Origin: an uncultured Caulobacterales bacterium
Lineage (GTDB): Bacteria; Pseudomonadota; Alphaproteobacteria; Caulobacterales; Caulobacteraceae
NCBI GenBank assembly: GCA_903840435.1
Contig: CAIMFV010000027.1
Span: forward strand, 88,829-152,828
Direction: 5' to 3'
DNA: 64,000 nucleotides
Below are positions 43,300 through 52,154 of the stretch, piece after piece (position 1 is the stretch's first letter; each line of letters begins with the position of its first letter). Position numbers and translations under genes: made by a program. The notes beneath the pieces were generated by a model. The model was not told where the DNA came from, ran no database searches, and was given only the letters and a program-made list of their open reading frames with translations.

Positions 43300-44574
43300 G
43301 TGAAAATCAATTCGTTCGTCTTTAGTTTCGCCCTGATGAGCGCGCTCGCCCCGGTGGCGATGGCGGAAACCTACGTCGTCGCCTCGGACGTCCGTGGGCA
43401 GGATGGCCGCCCCTTGGCCATCGCCATCACCGTGGACGGGAGCGAGGATCAAACAAACGCCCAGTCTAATGCTTGGGCAGAGGCGCTCCAACACCAACAG
43501 CTCCAGCTCCGGGCCATTGATGCCGCGGCGGCGCCTTCCGACCCAATCGCCAGCGACGCCATAAGCCCTGCAATTGATCCGCCTGCATCCGCGCCAAAGG
43601 TGACCGCGATGCAAACGCGGCCGATCACGCTCGCCGGGGCCACCGTCGCGCCCGCGCCCGCAAGCCTTACCCTCGCATCTGAGGCAAAGCCTTTCGCCGA
43701 TCCGAGCCCGCACACCCTATCGACCCCGCGCCTGACCTTCGCCACCAGCGCGACCCTTGCCCAGCAGTGCGCCGTACCGGGATCAAGCCCGACCAACCTT
43801 CCCGTAACGAATTCGGCTATGCTCGCCGAGGCCGCGCCAATCCAATCGAGCGCCAACCGTGCAGCCGCGACGTCAGCGCGCCAATGCGGCGCCTATCCGC
43901 CCCCGATGACAGGCGGCGGGTTTGCCCCTCCGTCCCAGCCCTATGCAAACGGGTCTGCGCCGACGTCTCAAGACCCGGCAAACGCGGGGCGCACGTCCGA
44001 TACCTTTCGGTTGTACGTTTCAACCGAGGTTGGATATGCCGCCGACTTCGGATTTCGATATGTCAATCCGCTGAACAACTATCGCGTCGCGGACTCCATT
44101 CACCCAACGGCACAATTTGGCTTGGCGGGTGGGCTTGAACTGGGTGAACATTGGCGGATGGACGCTGAGATTACCGGCTCTCGCGCGCGAATGAAATCAA
44201 CGGTGACCTATCCTGCACCCGGAACAGGACCTCTGGGGGCAACAGCAACACATAATTTTGAAAAATATTCGCTCTCGTTGAATGCCTATTATGACTTTCT
44301 ACCCAATGGCATCATCAACCCCTATTTGGGCTTGGGCGCAGGCGCTGAATTCATGAATTTTACCGACTCCCAAGTGGTTACGCCTTCGCTGCTTGGATAT
44401 GAGCTTGCCGTTATCGGTGGGGTCAGCGGAAAGGTCACAAATAGTCTGTCGCTCTATTTGCAGGCAAAATACGCCTATATCGACATTCCATTCCACATCC
44501 CCGGATCGCTCGCCTTGATCGAAGCAAAATCGCCTAAACTCTCGGTCGCAAGCGGCCTGCGCTACGCGTTTTGA
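43300..44574 (+). CDS. Outer-membrane beta-barrel protein, paralog 1
   Basis: A 424-residue secreted protein: GTG start with signal peptide of 22 residues (cut MA-ETYVV), a conserved amino-terminal segment (ETYVVASDVRGQDGRPL and IAITVDG), a long Ala/Pro/Thr-rich linker (about 50-230), then an OmpA-like barrel of about 190 residues ending in LRYAF, the typical C-terminal Phe. It belongs to the general porin/OmpW-like class, ligand unknown. A TGGGGT site precedes the GTG; the frame reading to 43276 adds no signal. Paralog 2 follows 111 bases later with the same architecture, so a duplication is evident. Confidence 0.8.
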   Translation: MKINSFVFSFALMSALAPVAMAETYVVASDVRGQDGRPLAIAITVDGSEDQTNAQSNAWAEALQHQQLQLRAIDAAAAPSDPIASDAISPAIDPPASAPKVTAMQTRPITLAGATVAPAPASLTLASEAKPFADPSPHTLSTPRLTFATSATLAQQCAVPGSSPTNLPVTNSAMLAEAAPIQSSANRAAATSARQCGAYPPPMTGGGFAPPSQPYANGSAPTSQDPANAGRTSDTFRLYVSTEVGYAADFGFRYVNPLNNYRVADSIHPTAQFGLAGGLELGEHWRMDAEITGSRARMKSTVTYPAPGTGPLGATATHNFEKYSLSLNAYYDFLPNGIINPYLGLGAGAEFMNFTDSQVVTPSLLGYELAVIGGVSGKVTNSLSLYLQAKYAYIDIPFHIPGSLALIEAKSPKLSVASGLRYAF

Positions 44575-44685
44575 TAAAACCTACTCCGACAACAATAAAA
44601 CACGACAAACCCCCAAACGAACTGCCGAATTAAGGCGATTTTTACGGTGTGGTGACTATAAAAAGTCGATCTTTGGGGGTTGACT

Positions 44686-45684
44686 GTGAAATTTATTGCA
44701 ACCGTCTGCAGTTTTACATTGTTGAGTTTGGCCGCGCCGCTTGCGCATGCCGAATCCTATGTGGTTCTGTCGGGGGTGCGAGATGCTGAGGGGCGGCCTC
44801 TGCCGATTGTGATTACCGTCGATAGCGTCTACGACCAATCCGGCGCTCAACCCAGTTACACCTCGGACGTCGCCCAGCCCATAGCCCAGCCTCCCCGGAC
44901 GTCATCCTATCCTGCGCGACCGGGGCCCCCGGCCCCACTTGCAGCATCGCCGCAATCCCGCCAAGTCGCCACCTCTCCCGCGCCGCCTTACGCCCCACCT
45001 AGCCTCATGGCGGCTACGGCAAGTCCGCCTTCGAGCAACATGCCCATGGCTGCACCGGCACCGGTGCCGCCCGCTAGAACAGAGAACGCGATTACACCTC
45101 AAGAAGGAACACATAACGATATTCGCATATATGCCTCTTCCAACCTAGGTTATATATCGGGTTATAAATTTCACTACTCGGCAAACGGCAACAACATATA
45201 TGATTCAACAAATTCAAGTCTTGAGTTTTCGCTTGCACTTGGCGTGAAGGTATTTGGAAACTGGCGCGCAGAGGCTCAAATTTCGGGAACCGCTGCAAAG
45301 ATCAATTCCGATGTGAGTTCATCCTCCAATCCACCAACGAGTCCGTCCTATATAGCCTCTGGCAGTATTGGGCAGCTATCTGTGGAATCAAACTTCTACT
45401 ATGATTTTAATAAAATTGGCTTTCTTACGCCCTATCTGGGTTTTGGCGTAAGTGCGGAACACTTTACCTTTGACGACTCTACGGCAAGCGGCATCAATGT
45501 CCTTGGCTTGGGTGCCGCGGCGATGGCGGGCTTCAATAGCAAGATTACACCGAATTGGGATTTATTCGTGGAAGCCAAGTATAAATATTCTGGATTTTCC
45601 GCCGATTTTTCAAACACCTCGGGTGGCATCACCGCGCATCCGGCCACCTTCTCGCTCTCCAGCGGTCTGCGCTACACCTTCTAG
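44686..45684 (+). CDS. Outer-membrane beta-barrel protein, paralog 2
   Basis: A 332-residue barrel protein with the same layout as its upstream paralog: GTG start preceded by TGGGGGT, 22-residue signal peptide (cut HA-ESYVV), N-terminal SYVVLSGVRDAEGRPL and IVITVDS, a shorter Pro/Ala/Ser linker (about 45-140), then a barrel ending in LRYTF. Barrel strands align in pattern with the first (GYISGYKF/GYAADFGF) but are strongly diverged. Part of the barrel coding region (about 45100-45480) is visibly richer in A/T than the neighbourhood, suggesting different origin or relaxed codon bias. Probably not essential; ligand unknown. Confidence 0.78.
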   Translation: MKFIATVCSFTLLSLAAPLAHAESYVVLSGVRDAEGRPLPIVITVDSVYDQSGAQPSYTSDVAQPIAQPPRTSSYPARPGPPAPLAASPQSRQVATSPAPPYAPPSLMAATASPPSSNMPMAAPAPVPPARTENAITPQEGTHNDIRIYASSNLGYISGYKFHYSANGNNIYDSTNSSLEFSLALGVKVFGNWRAEAQISGTAAKINSDVSSSSNPPTSPSYIASGSIGQLSVESNFYYDFNKIGFLTPYLGFGVSAEHFTFDDSTASGINVLGLGAAAMAGFNSKITPNWDLFVEAKYKYSGFSADFSNTSGGITAHPATFSLSSGLRYTF

Positions 45685-45905
45685 GTTACCGGCACGCGTT
45701 GCAGATTTGATCCTGAGACCAAATCAAACATAGCTTGCCTTTTCGAACAAAAGCGCCTACCCGTCCCGGATCAAATCTCGTTTTGGCTCGCCTGCCGTTC
45801 TCGCTGAAGTCATTCTCAGCCCCGAACTAACCCACGACCCTCTCCGAAAATTTGATCTTGTCGCCCCTCTTGGGCGCGAGAACTTATGTCCAGAAAGGGA
45901 CAATG

Positions 45906-46115
45906 ATGCAAATCGGCACCGTAAAGTGGTTTAACAGCCAAAAGGGCTTCGGCTTTATTCAACCTGACGACGGCGGCAACGACGTTTTCGTGCACATCTC
46001 GGCCGTGGAACGCGCTGGCATGCAGTCGCTCCGCGAAGGTCAAAAGATCAGCTTCGAGATCGAAAGCGATCGTCGGACTGGCAAGACGTCGGCGGGTTCG
46101 CTGCAGGTCGCTTAA
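45906..46115 (+). CDS. cspA: Cold-shock protein (CspA family)
   Basis: A 69-residue single OB-fold that melts RNA structure at low temperature or in stationary phase. RNP1 (KGFGFI) and RNP2 (VFVHISAV) are intact. ATG 45906 was chosen over ATG 45903 since AAAGGG ends six bases before it. The leader between the upstream gene and the start is about 220 bases, long enough to hold a temperature-sensitive 5 prime UTR, which is common for csp genes; I see no specific element. Followed by a strong terminator. Confidence 0.93.
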   Translation: MQIGTVKWFNSQKGFGFIQPDDGGNDVFVHISAVERAGMQSLREGQKISFEIESDRRTGKTSAGSLQVA

Positions 46116-46137
46116 TCGCGAACTGACGACTTTCGGG

Positions 46138-46178
46138 CGGAGCGGGACGGCATTGCCGCGCCCGCTCCGTTTGTTTTT
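46138..46178 (+). terminator. Rho-independent terminator of cspA
   Basis: Arms CGGAGCGGG (46138-46146) and CCCGCTCCG (46161-46169) with a small inner GGC/GCC pair in the loop, followed by TTTGTTTTT. A typical intrinsic terminator right after cspA and before infA. Confidence 0.85.
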
Positions 46179-46231
46179 GTGCCCCCCATCTGTTTGAGCC
46201 CCGATAATGATCCCCGACGAGGAAGTCCTGC

Positions 46232-46504
46232 ATGGCTAAGGAAGAACTGATCGAGTTTGAGGGTGAAATCACCGAACTGCTTCCAGAAGGCCGCTTTCGC
46301 GTCCGCCTCGAAAACGATCACGAAATTCTCGCCTATACGGCGGGGAAGATGAAGAAGAACCGCATCCGTTCCCTGGTCGGCGACCGCGTCACCGTGGAAA
46401 TGACCCCTTATGACCTTGATCGTGGACGGATCATCTATCGGCACAAGACCGAAGGCCCGCGCATCGGAGGTGGTCCGGCGCGACCGCAATATCGCAAGCG
46501 GTAA
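46232..46504 (+). CDS. infA: Translation initiation factor IF-1
   Basis: A 90-residue S1-type OB fold: [52 protein letters not shown]. Length is longer than the usual 72 due to a basic Gly/Pro/Arg tail ([14 protein letters not shown]), seen in other alphaproteobacteria. It binds the ribosomal A site with IF2/IF3 in initiation. The upstream csp terminator implies its own promoter in the 50-base gap. No partner gene is adjacent. Confidence 0.93.
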   Translation: MAKEELIEFEGEITELLPEGRFRVRLENDHEILAYTAGKMKKNRIRSLVGDRVTVEMTPYDLDRGRIIYRHKTEGPRIGGGPARPQYRKR

Positions 46505-46639
46505 TTGGCCCAGCCTAACCTAGGGTGCACTGCGCCTAGGCTATCCGCCCATGCAAAATTTACACAAGACAGGCCGCGCAAAACCAGAAACTGTAAAGCG
46601 CTGCCCTCTGGGTGCGGCGGTTCACTGGGTGGGGAAGCG

Positions 46640-47962
46640 ATGACGGCTTGGGATCGACGGGCCCTGATGGGCGCAGGCGCTGCGGCAACGCTAGCGGCAG
46701 GCGCTCGGCCTGCACATGCCTCGGCGCCACTGAAAGAAGGCTTTGCCCTCGACCGTCTGGCGCGCATAAATCAGCTGCTCGCACGCGGGGCTGCGCAACA
46801 GACCTTCGCAGGCGCTGTCTGGCGGGTAAACCGCAAGGGCCGTGAAGTTGCGTCCGGTGTGGTCGGCCTTGCTGATCTGAAATCAGCCGCACCGATGCAG
46901 GCCGATTCGATCTTTCGCATATTTTCACTGACCAAACTTGTGACGGTCGTCGCCGCGCTCAGCTTTTATGAAGAGGGCGCGTTTGATCTGCACGATCCGA
47001 TTGAAAAATGGCTGCCGGAATTTGCGGCGCCCAAGGTGCAAATTCCTGCCGTGACCAAGGACGTAGCGCCAACGCTGCGTCCCGCCATCCGCCCCATTAC
47101 CGTGCTCGACCTGATGCGCCACACAGCTGGCCTCAGCTATGCCGGACCCGTGGACGAAAAGGGCGTAAGTCTCTATTCCCAATTGGGGCTCGACAAGCCC
47201 GATCGCAGTCTGGCTGAGTGGGTTAAGGTGTTGGCGAGCCTGCCTTTGGTTCGCGACCCCGGAACCGGTTTTGATTACGGCTTTGGTCTTGATGTCGTCG
47301 GACGGCTAATTGAAATCTGGGGCGACGCACCGCTCGACCAGGTGTTTCAGACGCGCATCTTTGGACCGCTCGGCATGGTGGATACCGGCTTTTTCGTGCC
47401 ACCGGAAAAGGCCGCACGCGTCACCACCCTCTATTCACCGTCACGGCTTGGCCAACTGTTGCCCGATGGCACACGCGATTTTGGTGGACCGGTTTTCGCC
47501 TCGCCCCTTCCCTATCAGACCTTGTGGCGGCAAGACCCGAAGATGAAATTCGGCGGCGCGGGCCTCTTGTCCACCCTTGGCGACTATTCCAAGTTTGTGG
47601 AAATGTTGCGCCAAGGCGGGGGCCTCGCCACGCGCTCTGGCGAGGTGCGCATCTTAAGTCCACTCACCGTCGCATTGATGCACACGGACCTCCTGGGCAA
47701 CCTGCCCTATCGCAATGGCGATATCTGGTCTGGCTATGGTTTTGGTCTGGGTGTCGAGGTTGATCATGGACCTGCCGAGGCCGCCAACCCTGTGCCCGCC
47801 GGGGCCTATGACTGGGGTGGCGCGGCCTCGACCTGGATGTGGATAGACCCGAAGGAAGAGGTGACAGCGCTCTTGTGGTTGCAGGTCATTCCGTCCTCGC
47901 CCAGATGGTGCCAGCTGTTCAAAGAGATTGTCTATGGCGCTTTGCTTGCGCCCAATGGCTAG
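46640..47962 (+). CDS. Secreted serine hydrolase, beta-lactamase/esterase fold (class C-like)
   Basis: A 440-residue protein of the beta-lactamase/DD-peptidase superfamily. N terminus with Arg-Arg and hydrophobic stretch (RRALMGAGAAATLAAG) suits Tat export. Active-site SxxK is S96/K99 (FSLTKLV), second motif Tyr Y213 (DYGFGLDVVG), and the third is the WGGAAS segment near the end instead of KTG. Such proteins act as esterases, EstB-type lipases or D-amino peptidases, and are rarely drug-resistance enzymes. ATG 46640 has GGGGAAGCG immediately before; the frame back to 46505 is shared with the infA gap. Confidence 0.84.
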   Translation: MTAWDRRALMGAGAAATLAAGARPAHASAPLKEGFALDRLARINQLLARGAAQQTFAGAVWRVNRKGREVASGVVGLADLKSAAPMQADSIFRIFSLTKLVTVVAALSFYEEGAFDLHDPIEKWLPEFAAPKVQIPAVTKDVAPTLRPAIRPITVLDLMRHTAGLSYAGPVDEKGVSLYSQLGLDKPDRSLAEWVKVLASLPLVRDPGTGFDYGFGLDVVGRLIEIWGDAPLDQVFQTRIFGPLGMVDTGFFVPPEKAARVTTLYSPSRLGQLLPDGTRDFGGPVFASPLPYQTLWRQDPKMKFGGAGLLSTLGDYSKFVEMLRQGGGLATRSGEVRILSPLTVALMHTDLLGNLPYRNGDIWSGYGFGLGVEVDHGPAEAANPVPAGAYDWGGAASTWMWIDPKEEVTALLWLQVIPSSPRWCQLFKEIVYGALLAPNG

Positions 47963-48122
47963 AGCAGAGCTCGCGCCAAGACTTTTGATTTTGTCATGCC
48001 CTCATGTGTTTTTTGGGGGTGGAGCAAGGCCTGCGTACATCTGGATTTAACCCGGTGCGCCACTCATAGTTTGTAATCCCGCCCGGCGATTCCGCCGCCT
48101 TAGACCTTTTGGAGCCGATGCG

Positions 48123-48830
48123 ATGTCTGACGCGGACGAACTTGATCTGTCGACCTTGTCGGATGAGGAGCTTGTCGAGCAGATGCACGACGATCTCTAT
48201 GATGGCATGAAGGCCGAGATTGAAGTTGGCACGCGGCTATTGCTGTCGCGGGGCTGGGACGCGGAGCGGGTGTTGAACGATGCCCTGGTGGCGGGCATGG
48301 CCATTGTCGGCGTCGACTTCCGCGATGGAATTCTCTTCGTGCCGGAAGTGCTGCAAGCCGCCAATGCGATGAAGGGTGGCATGGAGATCTTGCGCCCGAT
48401 CCTGGCGGCATCGGACGTTGAGCCCATCGGCAAGGTCGTGATCGGCACGGTCAAGGGCGATGTGCACGATATTGGCAAAAACCTCGTCTCCATGATGTTG
48501 GAGGGCGCGGGCTTTGAAGTGATCGATATTGGCATCAATAATTCGGTCGAGGCCTATCTGGCAGCGCTTGAAGCCCACAGGCCGGATATTCTTGGCCTCT
48601 CCGCGCTTTTGACCACCACCATGCCCTATATGAAGGTCGTGATCGACACGCTGAAGGATAAGGGCCTGCGCGACGACTATATTGTGCTAGTCGGCGGCGC
48701 GCCGCTGAATGAGGCCTTTGGCGAGGCCGTCGGCGCCGACGCCTATTGCCGCGATGCCGCCATGGCCGTTGAAACCGCAAAACGCCTCATCGCCGAACGC
48801 CGACAAGCCCCCGCCTTAAGAAAAGGCTAA
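48123..48830 (+). CDS. Corrinoid (cobalamin-binding) protein, MtbC/MetH-activation type
   Basis: A 235-residue protein with an N-terminal four-helix cap (1-95) and a C-terminal Rossmann domain with the lower-ligand motif DVHDIGKN (D113, H115, G118), plus LLTTTMPYM and VLVGGAPLNEAF. It carries methylcobalamin for transfer by partner methyltransferases, as in MtbC/MttC or split methionine synthase. No methyltransferase or reactivase is adjacent; the activity partner must be elsewhere. ATG 48123, GGAG 8 bases upstream. Ends just before a strong palindromic terminator. Confidence 0.87.
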   Translation: MSDADELDLSTLSDEELVEQMHDDLYDGMKAEIEVGTRLLLSRGWDAERVLNDALVAGMAIVGVDFRDGILFVPEVLQAANAMKGGMEILRPILAASDVEPIGKVVIGTVKGDVHDIGKNLVSMMLEGAGFEVIDIGINNSVEAYLAALEAHRPDILGLSALLTTTMPYMKVVIDTLKDKGLRDDYIVLVGGAPLNEAFGEAVGADAYCRDAAMAVETAKRLIAERRQAPALRKG

Positions 48831-48840
48831 GCCTTTAAGA

Positions 48841-48870
48841 AAAAACCCGATCTCGCGAGATCGGGTTTTT
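48841..48870. terminator. Bidirectional terminator between corrinoid gene and acyl-CoA dehydrogenase gene
   Basis: A perfect 30-base palindrome with 15-base arms, AAAAACCCGATCTCG and its complement, so T-runs flank the stem on both strands. It sits between convergent genes and should stop transcription from both sides. Confidence 0.88.
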
Positions 48871-48936
48871 GCCATAATCCGATATAATTCAGGCGTTTGC
48901 TGTGACGGTTTGGCTTGGCCGATATGGCACGGCGCT

Positions 48937-50148
48937 CTAGCGTCCGGTCGGCAGGTCTTTGAACGCGAGGTCCTTATCGACGCGGATTTCGCCCGGCAAT
49001 CCTAGGACCCGCTCGGATATGATGTTTTTCAAAATCTCGTCCGTGCCGCCCGCAATCCGCAAACCCGCCGACCAGAGGACCGATTGTTGGAACGCCGCTT
49101 CAAGCGGGGCGACCGCCGGATCGGAAATCAGGCCGAACTGGTCCAGCACGTCGAGCGCTTCATGGCTCATGGCTTGCAGCTGATTGGCGGAGACGATCTT
49201 GCCAATCGAAGCCTCGGGCCCCGGCGTCTGACCGCGCGATAGGGCGGTGATCGAGCGGAAGCGCGTCAGCTTGAGCCCCTCGGCCTGCACATACCAGTCG
49301 GCCAAATGTTCACGAAAGGCTTGGTCTTCCAGCGCCGAGCCCTCACCCGCCGGTGTGGCGCGGGCGACATCCAAAAGCTCGCCATAATTGGGGCCCGTCG
49401 CGCCACCAACAGCGAGGCGTTCATTCATCAAGGTCACCAGAGCCACCTGCCAGCCCTGCCCCGGCTCACCCAGCCGTTGGCTGTCCTTGACCCTGACATC
49501 TTCAAAATAGACTTCGTTGAAGTTCGATCCGCCCGACATCTGATGGATCGGCTTTACCGTCACACCCTTGGCCTTCATGTCGATCCAGAACATGGTCAAG
49601 CCTTTGTGCTTGGCGGTGTCTGGATTGGTGCGCACGAGGACAATGCCGAAATCGCAGTAATGGGCGCCTGAGGTCCAGACCTTTTGGCCATTGATGACCC
49701 ACTCGTCTCCGTCCCGCTCAGCCTTGGTGCGCAGTCCAGCCACGTCAGACCCTGCGGCGGGTTCAGAAAACAGTTGGCACCAAATCTCTTCGCCGCGCAC
49801 GGCGGGCCCGACAAATCGTGCCTTGGTCGCGTCGTCGGCAAAGGCCATGACGGTGGGGATGCACATGCCCAGGCCGATGTCGAAAAAGCCGCGTGGTGCG
49901 CCAACCTTTGCCTCTTCCTGGCTGAAGATGACTTGTTGGATCGGCGTGCCGCCACGCCCGCCGAGCTTTTCTGGCCAGGTGATGCAGGCATAGCGCGCGG
50001 CGGCCTTTTTTGCCTGCCAGGCCTTGGCGAGCACCAGGAGTTCAGCCTCAGACTTGCCAGAAAGAGGCGCCTTCGGCGCATTGGCCTCAAGCCATGCCCT
50101 CGCCTCAGCCCGGAAGGCGGCTTCTTCAGCGGTATCGTTGAAATCCAT
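48937..50148 (-). CDS. Acyl-CoA dehydrogenase (second of a pair)
   Basis: FAD enzyme of 403 residues that introduces a trans-2 double bond into acyl-CoA. The FAD motif QLFSEPAAGSDVAGLRTKA and WVINGQKVWTSGAHYCD are typical; RIAGGTDEILKNIISERVLGLP is the C-terminal ACAD signature. It resembles the FadE/ChsE group used for branched or steroid-side-chain substrates. ATG 50148; the upstream partner gene ends 46 bases away in the same direction. A pair of unequal ACADs often forms an alpha2beta2 complex with only one catalytic base. Confidence 0.9.
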   Translation of the reverse strand: MDFNDTAEEAAFRAEARAWLEANAPKAPLSGKSEAELLVLAKAWQAKKAAARYACITWPEKLGGRGGTPIQQVIFSQEEAKVGAPRGFFDIGLGMCIPTVMAFADDATKARFVGPAVRGEEIWCQLFSEPAAGSDVAGLRTKAERDGDEWVINGQKVWTSGAHYCDFGIVLVRTNPDTAKHKGLTMFWIDMKAKGVTVKPIHQMSGGSNFNEVYFEDVRVKDSQRLGEPGQGWQVALVTLMNERLAVGGATGPNYGELLDVARATPAGEGSALEDQAFREHLADWYVQAEGLKLTRFRSITALSRGQTPGPEASIGKIVSANQLQAMSHEALDVLDQFGLISDPAVAPLEAAFQQSVLWSAGLRIAGGTDEILKNIISERVLGLPGEIRVDKDLAFKDLPTGR

Positions 50149-50194
50149 CTTCGATCTCTCTTAAAAAAACTGAGCCTTGAAGGGGGCTTGGCGT

Positions 50195-51310
50195 TTAGGC
50201 GGCGTTTCGCCGTTCGAGGTGCGACACCAGTCGCTCTTTCCAGCTTTTGACCGAGCCGCAGACGAGCCCAAGCTGCAATGCGCGCCGGTAATAGAGGTGA
50301 CAGTCCACCTCCCAGGTAAAGCCCATGCCGCCATGGGTTTGGACATTTTCCTTGGCGGCGAACCAAAAGGCGTCTGACGCCGCAATGCGGGCGGCGGAGG
50401 CGGCGATGGGCAGTTCGGCTGCGCCGGAGGACAGGGCCCAGGCGCCGTAATAGGCATTCGACCGCGCCAGCTCATTTTTTACATAGATGTCGGCGAGCTT
50501 ATGTTTGATGGCTTGATAGCCTGCGATCACGCGGCCAAAAGCGTAGCGGCCCAGCGCATAGTCCTTGGCGATTTCCAAGGCCCGGTCGGCGCCGCCAACC
50601 TGTTCAAATGCGATCAAGACCGCCGCCCGGTCAAAGACCGCCTGCATCAGCGAAAATCCCTCGCCCGCAGCCCCGAGCCGTTCAGCCGCCACGCCGTCAA
50701 ACGACAGTTTTGCCAGGTCACGGCTGGGGTCGAGGCTCTTCAGCGCCTCGCGCTTGACCCCATCGGCTTGCAAATCGACGAGAAAGAGCGAGGCCGCGCC
50801 CGCCTCCTTGGCCAGCACCACGGCATGGCTGGCGATATCGCCATCGGTGACGGGGATCTTGACGCCAAACAGCCTGCCCTTTTCCACGCGGGTCTGCAGA
50901 CTGGCTTCCGAGACGACACCTGGCCCTTCCGAGGTGGCGAAACAGCCGATCACCTCACCCGCCGCCACCTTGGGCAGCAGGGCCGACTTTTGCGCTTCCG
51001 AACCCGCCATCAACACAGCTTCGGCGAAGAAATAGACAGTGGAAGCAAAGGGAACCGGTGCCACGACGCGGCCCATTTCCTCGGCAATGGCACAGAGCTC
51101 AACATGGGAAAGACCAAGACCGCCAAAGGCTTCGGGGATGGCGGCGCCAAGCCAGCCCATCTCGGCAATGGCGCGCCAAAGGTCGGCGTCATAGGCCTTG
51201 GCGGCATCGTTCAGGACCCCGCGATTGACCTTCGGCGCGGCGTGGGCCTCCAGAAATTTTCGCGCTTCGGATTTGAGGAATTTCTGGTCGTCGGAATAGT
51301 CGAAGTTCAC
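50195..51310 (-). CDS. Acyl-CoA dehydrogenase (first of a pair)
   Basis: A 371-residue ACAD beginning NFDYSDDQKFLKSEARKFL, with an atypical FAD motif (CFATSEGPGVVS in the place of the canonical SEP), which suggests a reduced or noncanonical flavin site. The last third holds the RYAFGRVIAGYQAIKHKLADIYV helix and QTHGGMGFTWE. GTG 51310 has GGGAG 7 bases upstream; the frame back to 51421 is unsupported. Together with the downstream partner this looks like a heteromeric dehydrogenase for long, branched or polyketide-like acyl-CoA. Confidence 0.86.
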   Translation of the reverse strand: MNFDYSDDQKFLKSEARKFLEAHAAPKVNRGVLNDAAKAYDADLWRAIAEMGWLGAAIPEAFGGLGLSHVELCAIAEEMGRVVAPVPFASTVYFFAEAVLMAGSEAQKSALLPKVAAGEVIGCFATSEGPGVVSEASLQTRVEKGRLFGVKIPVTDGDIASHAVVLAKEAGAASLFLVDLQADGVKREALKSLDPSRDLAKLSFDGVAAERLGAAGEGFSLMQAVFDRAAVLIAFEQVGGADRALEIAKDYALGRYAFGRVIAGYQAIKHKLADIYVKNELARSNAYYGAWALSSGAAELPIAASAARIAASDAFWFAAKENVQTHGGMGFTWEVDCHLYYRRALQLGLVCGSVKSWKERLVSHLERRNAA

Positions 51311-51563
51311 CGCCGCGCTCCCATCGCTTGCGAGCCTTGAACGCGGCCCGACATGTTGTGATGGACACCATAGGCGTTTGCACAAGCCGGGGGAAGATTG
51401 ACCCCACGTCAACAAATTCAACTTATTCTATCAGCTAATTCCGCATCGCTAGAGTTTGTCAGGAAAAAGTGGGATCCGGTTTTTCCGAAAAGACAAACGA
51501 AAACAGAGGGGTTTGGTGTCTGTCTGATTCTGAAAGAAACTGACAAACACGAGACAGGACGCC

Positions 51564-52124
51564 ATGGCCAAGGCTCAGTTCCAAAAACATCAACGCGTCT
51601 TCGTCGAGGCGGTCGGATGTTGGGCGGTGGTAGAGCGCATCATCCCCATTTGGGTCAAGTCTTTCGACGAGCCAGCAAAGATCACCTATGATGTGGGCTT
51701 AGGCCGCGAATTCCACGCCCACGAACTGCGGGCTGAAGCTGCGGAAGATTTGGCGGGCCTTGCCGATGAGGAGCGCCGCCTTTCAGACGGAGCTTGGCGG
51801 GTGCTGCGGTTGCGCAATAAGTGGCAAGCGCCCGAAGACTGCGCCCACCATCCCTTTCCAGGCTCTTTTCCGGTTGTCGTCACAGACCGGACCGACTGGG
51901 GCGGATGGCGGACGCCCGCTGCGGAATATGATCGCGACCCCGAGCGCATCGAAGCCCAAGCCCGCCTCATCGCCACAGCCCCGCAATTGGTCAATTTGGT
52001 CGAGGCGCTCGCAGCGCTTGACGAGACCGACGCCGATATTTCCGGTGACCTGTTAGAGGGCCTATGTCGTGCGGCCAAAGCCCTGATGGAACAGGTCCGG
52101 GGCCGACCCTTGCCAAGCGCTTAG
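51564..52124 (+). CDS. Conserved hypothetical protein
   Basis: A 186-residue acidic soluble protein that I do not recognise. The N-terminal part (FQKHQRVFVEAVGCWAVVERIIPIW...) could be a small SH3-like beta-barrel, as in adaptor domains, followed by a helix (EDLAGLADEERRLSDGAWRVLRLRNK). The C-terminal part has EAQARLIATAPQLVNLVEAL, a motif I associate with small phage-like and cargo proteins. ATG 51564 has AGGA five bases upstream. Convergent with the aspartyl protease gene and divergent from the ACAD pair. Confidence 0.7.
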   Translation: MAKAQFQKHQRVFVEAVGCWAVVERIIPIWVKSFDEPAKITYDVGLGREFHAHELRAEAAEDLAGLADEERRLSDGAWRVLRLRNKWQAPEDCAHHPFPGSFPVVVTDRTDWGGWRTPAAEYDRDPERIEAQARLIATAPQLVNLVEALAALDETDADISGDLLEGLCRAAKALMEQVRGRPLPSA

Positions 52125-52154
52125 GCCTCAGCCCCCCCTAGCGCGATCTTGCCC

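Noticed and set aside
46512..46542. Terminator after infA
   Set aside because: Only a 6-bp stem with a 19-base loop and no T-run.
46640..47962. Antibiotic-resistance class C beta-lactamase
   Set aside because: Third active-site motif is not KTG-like, and overall features suit an esterase-type serine hydrolase.
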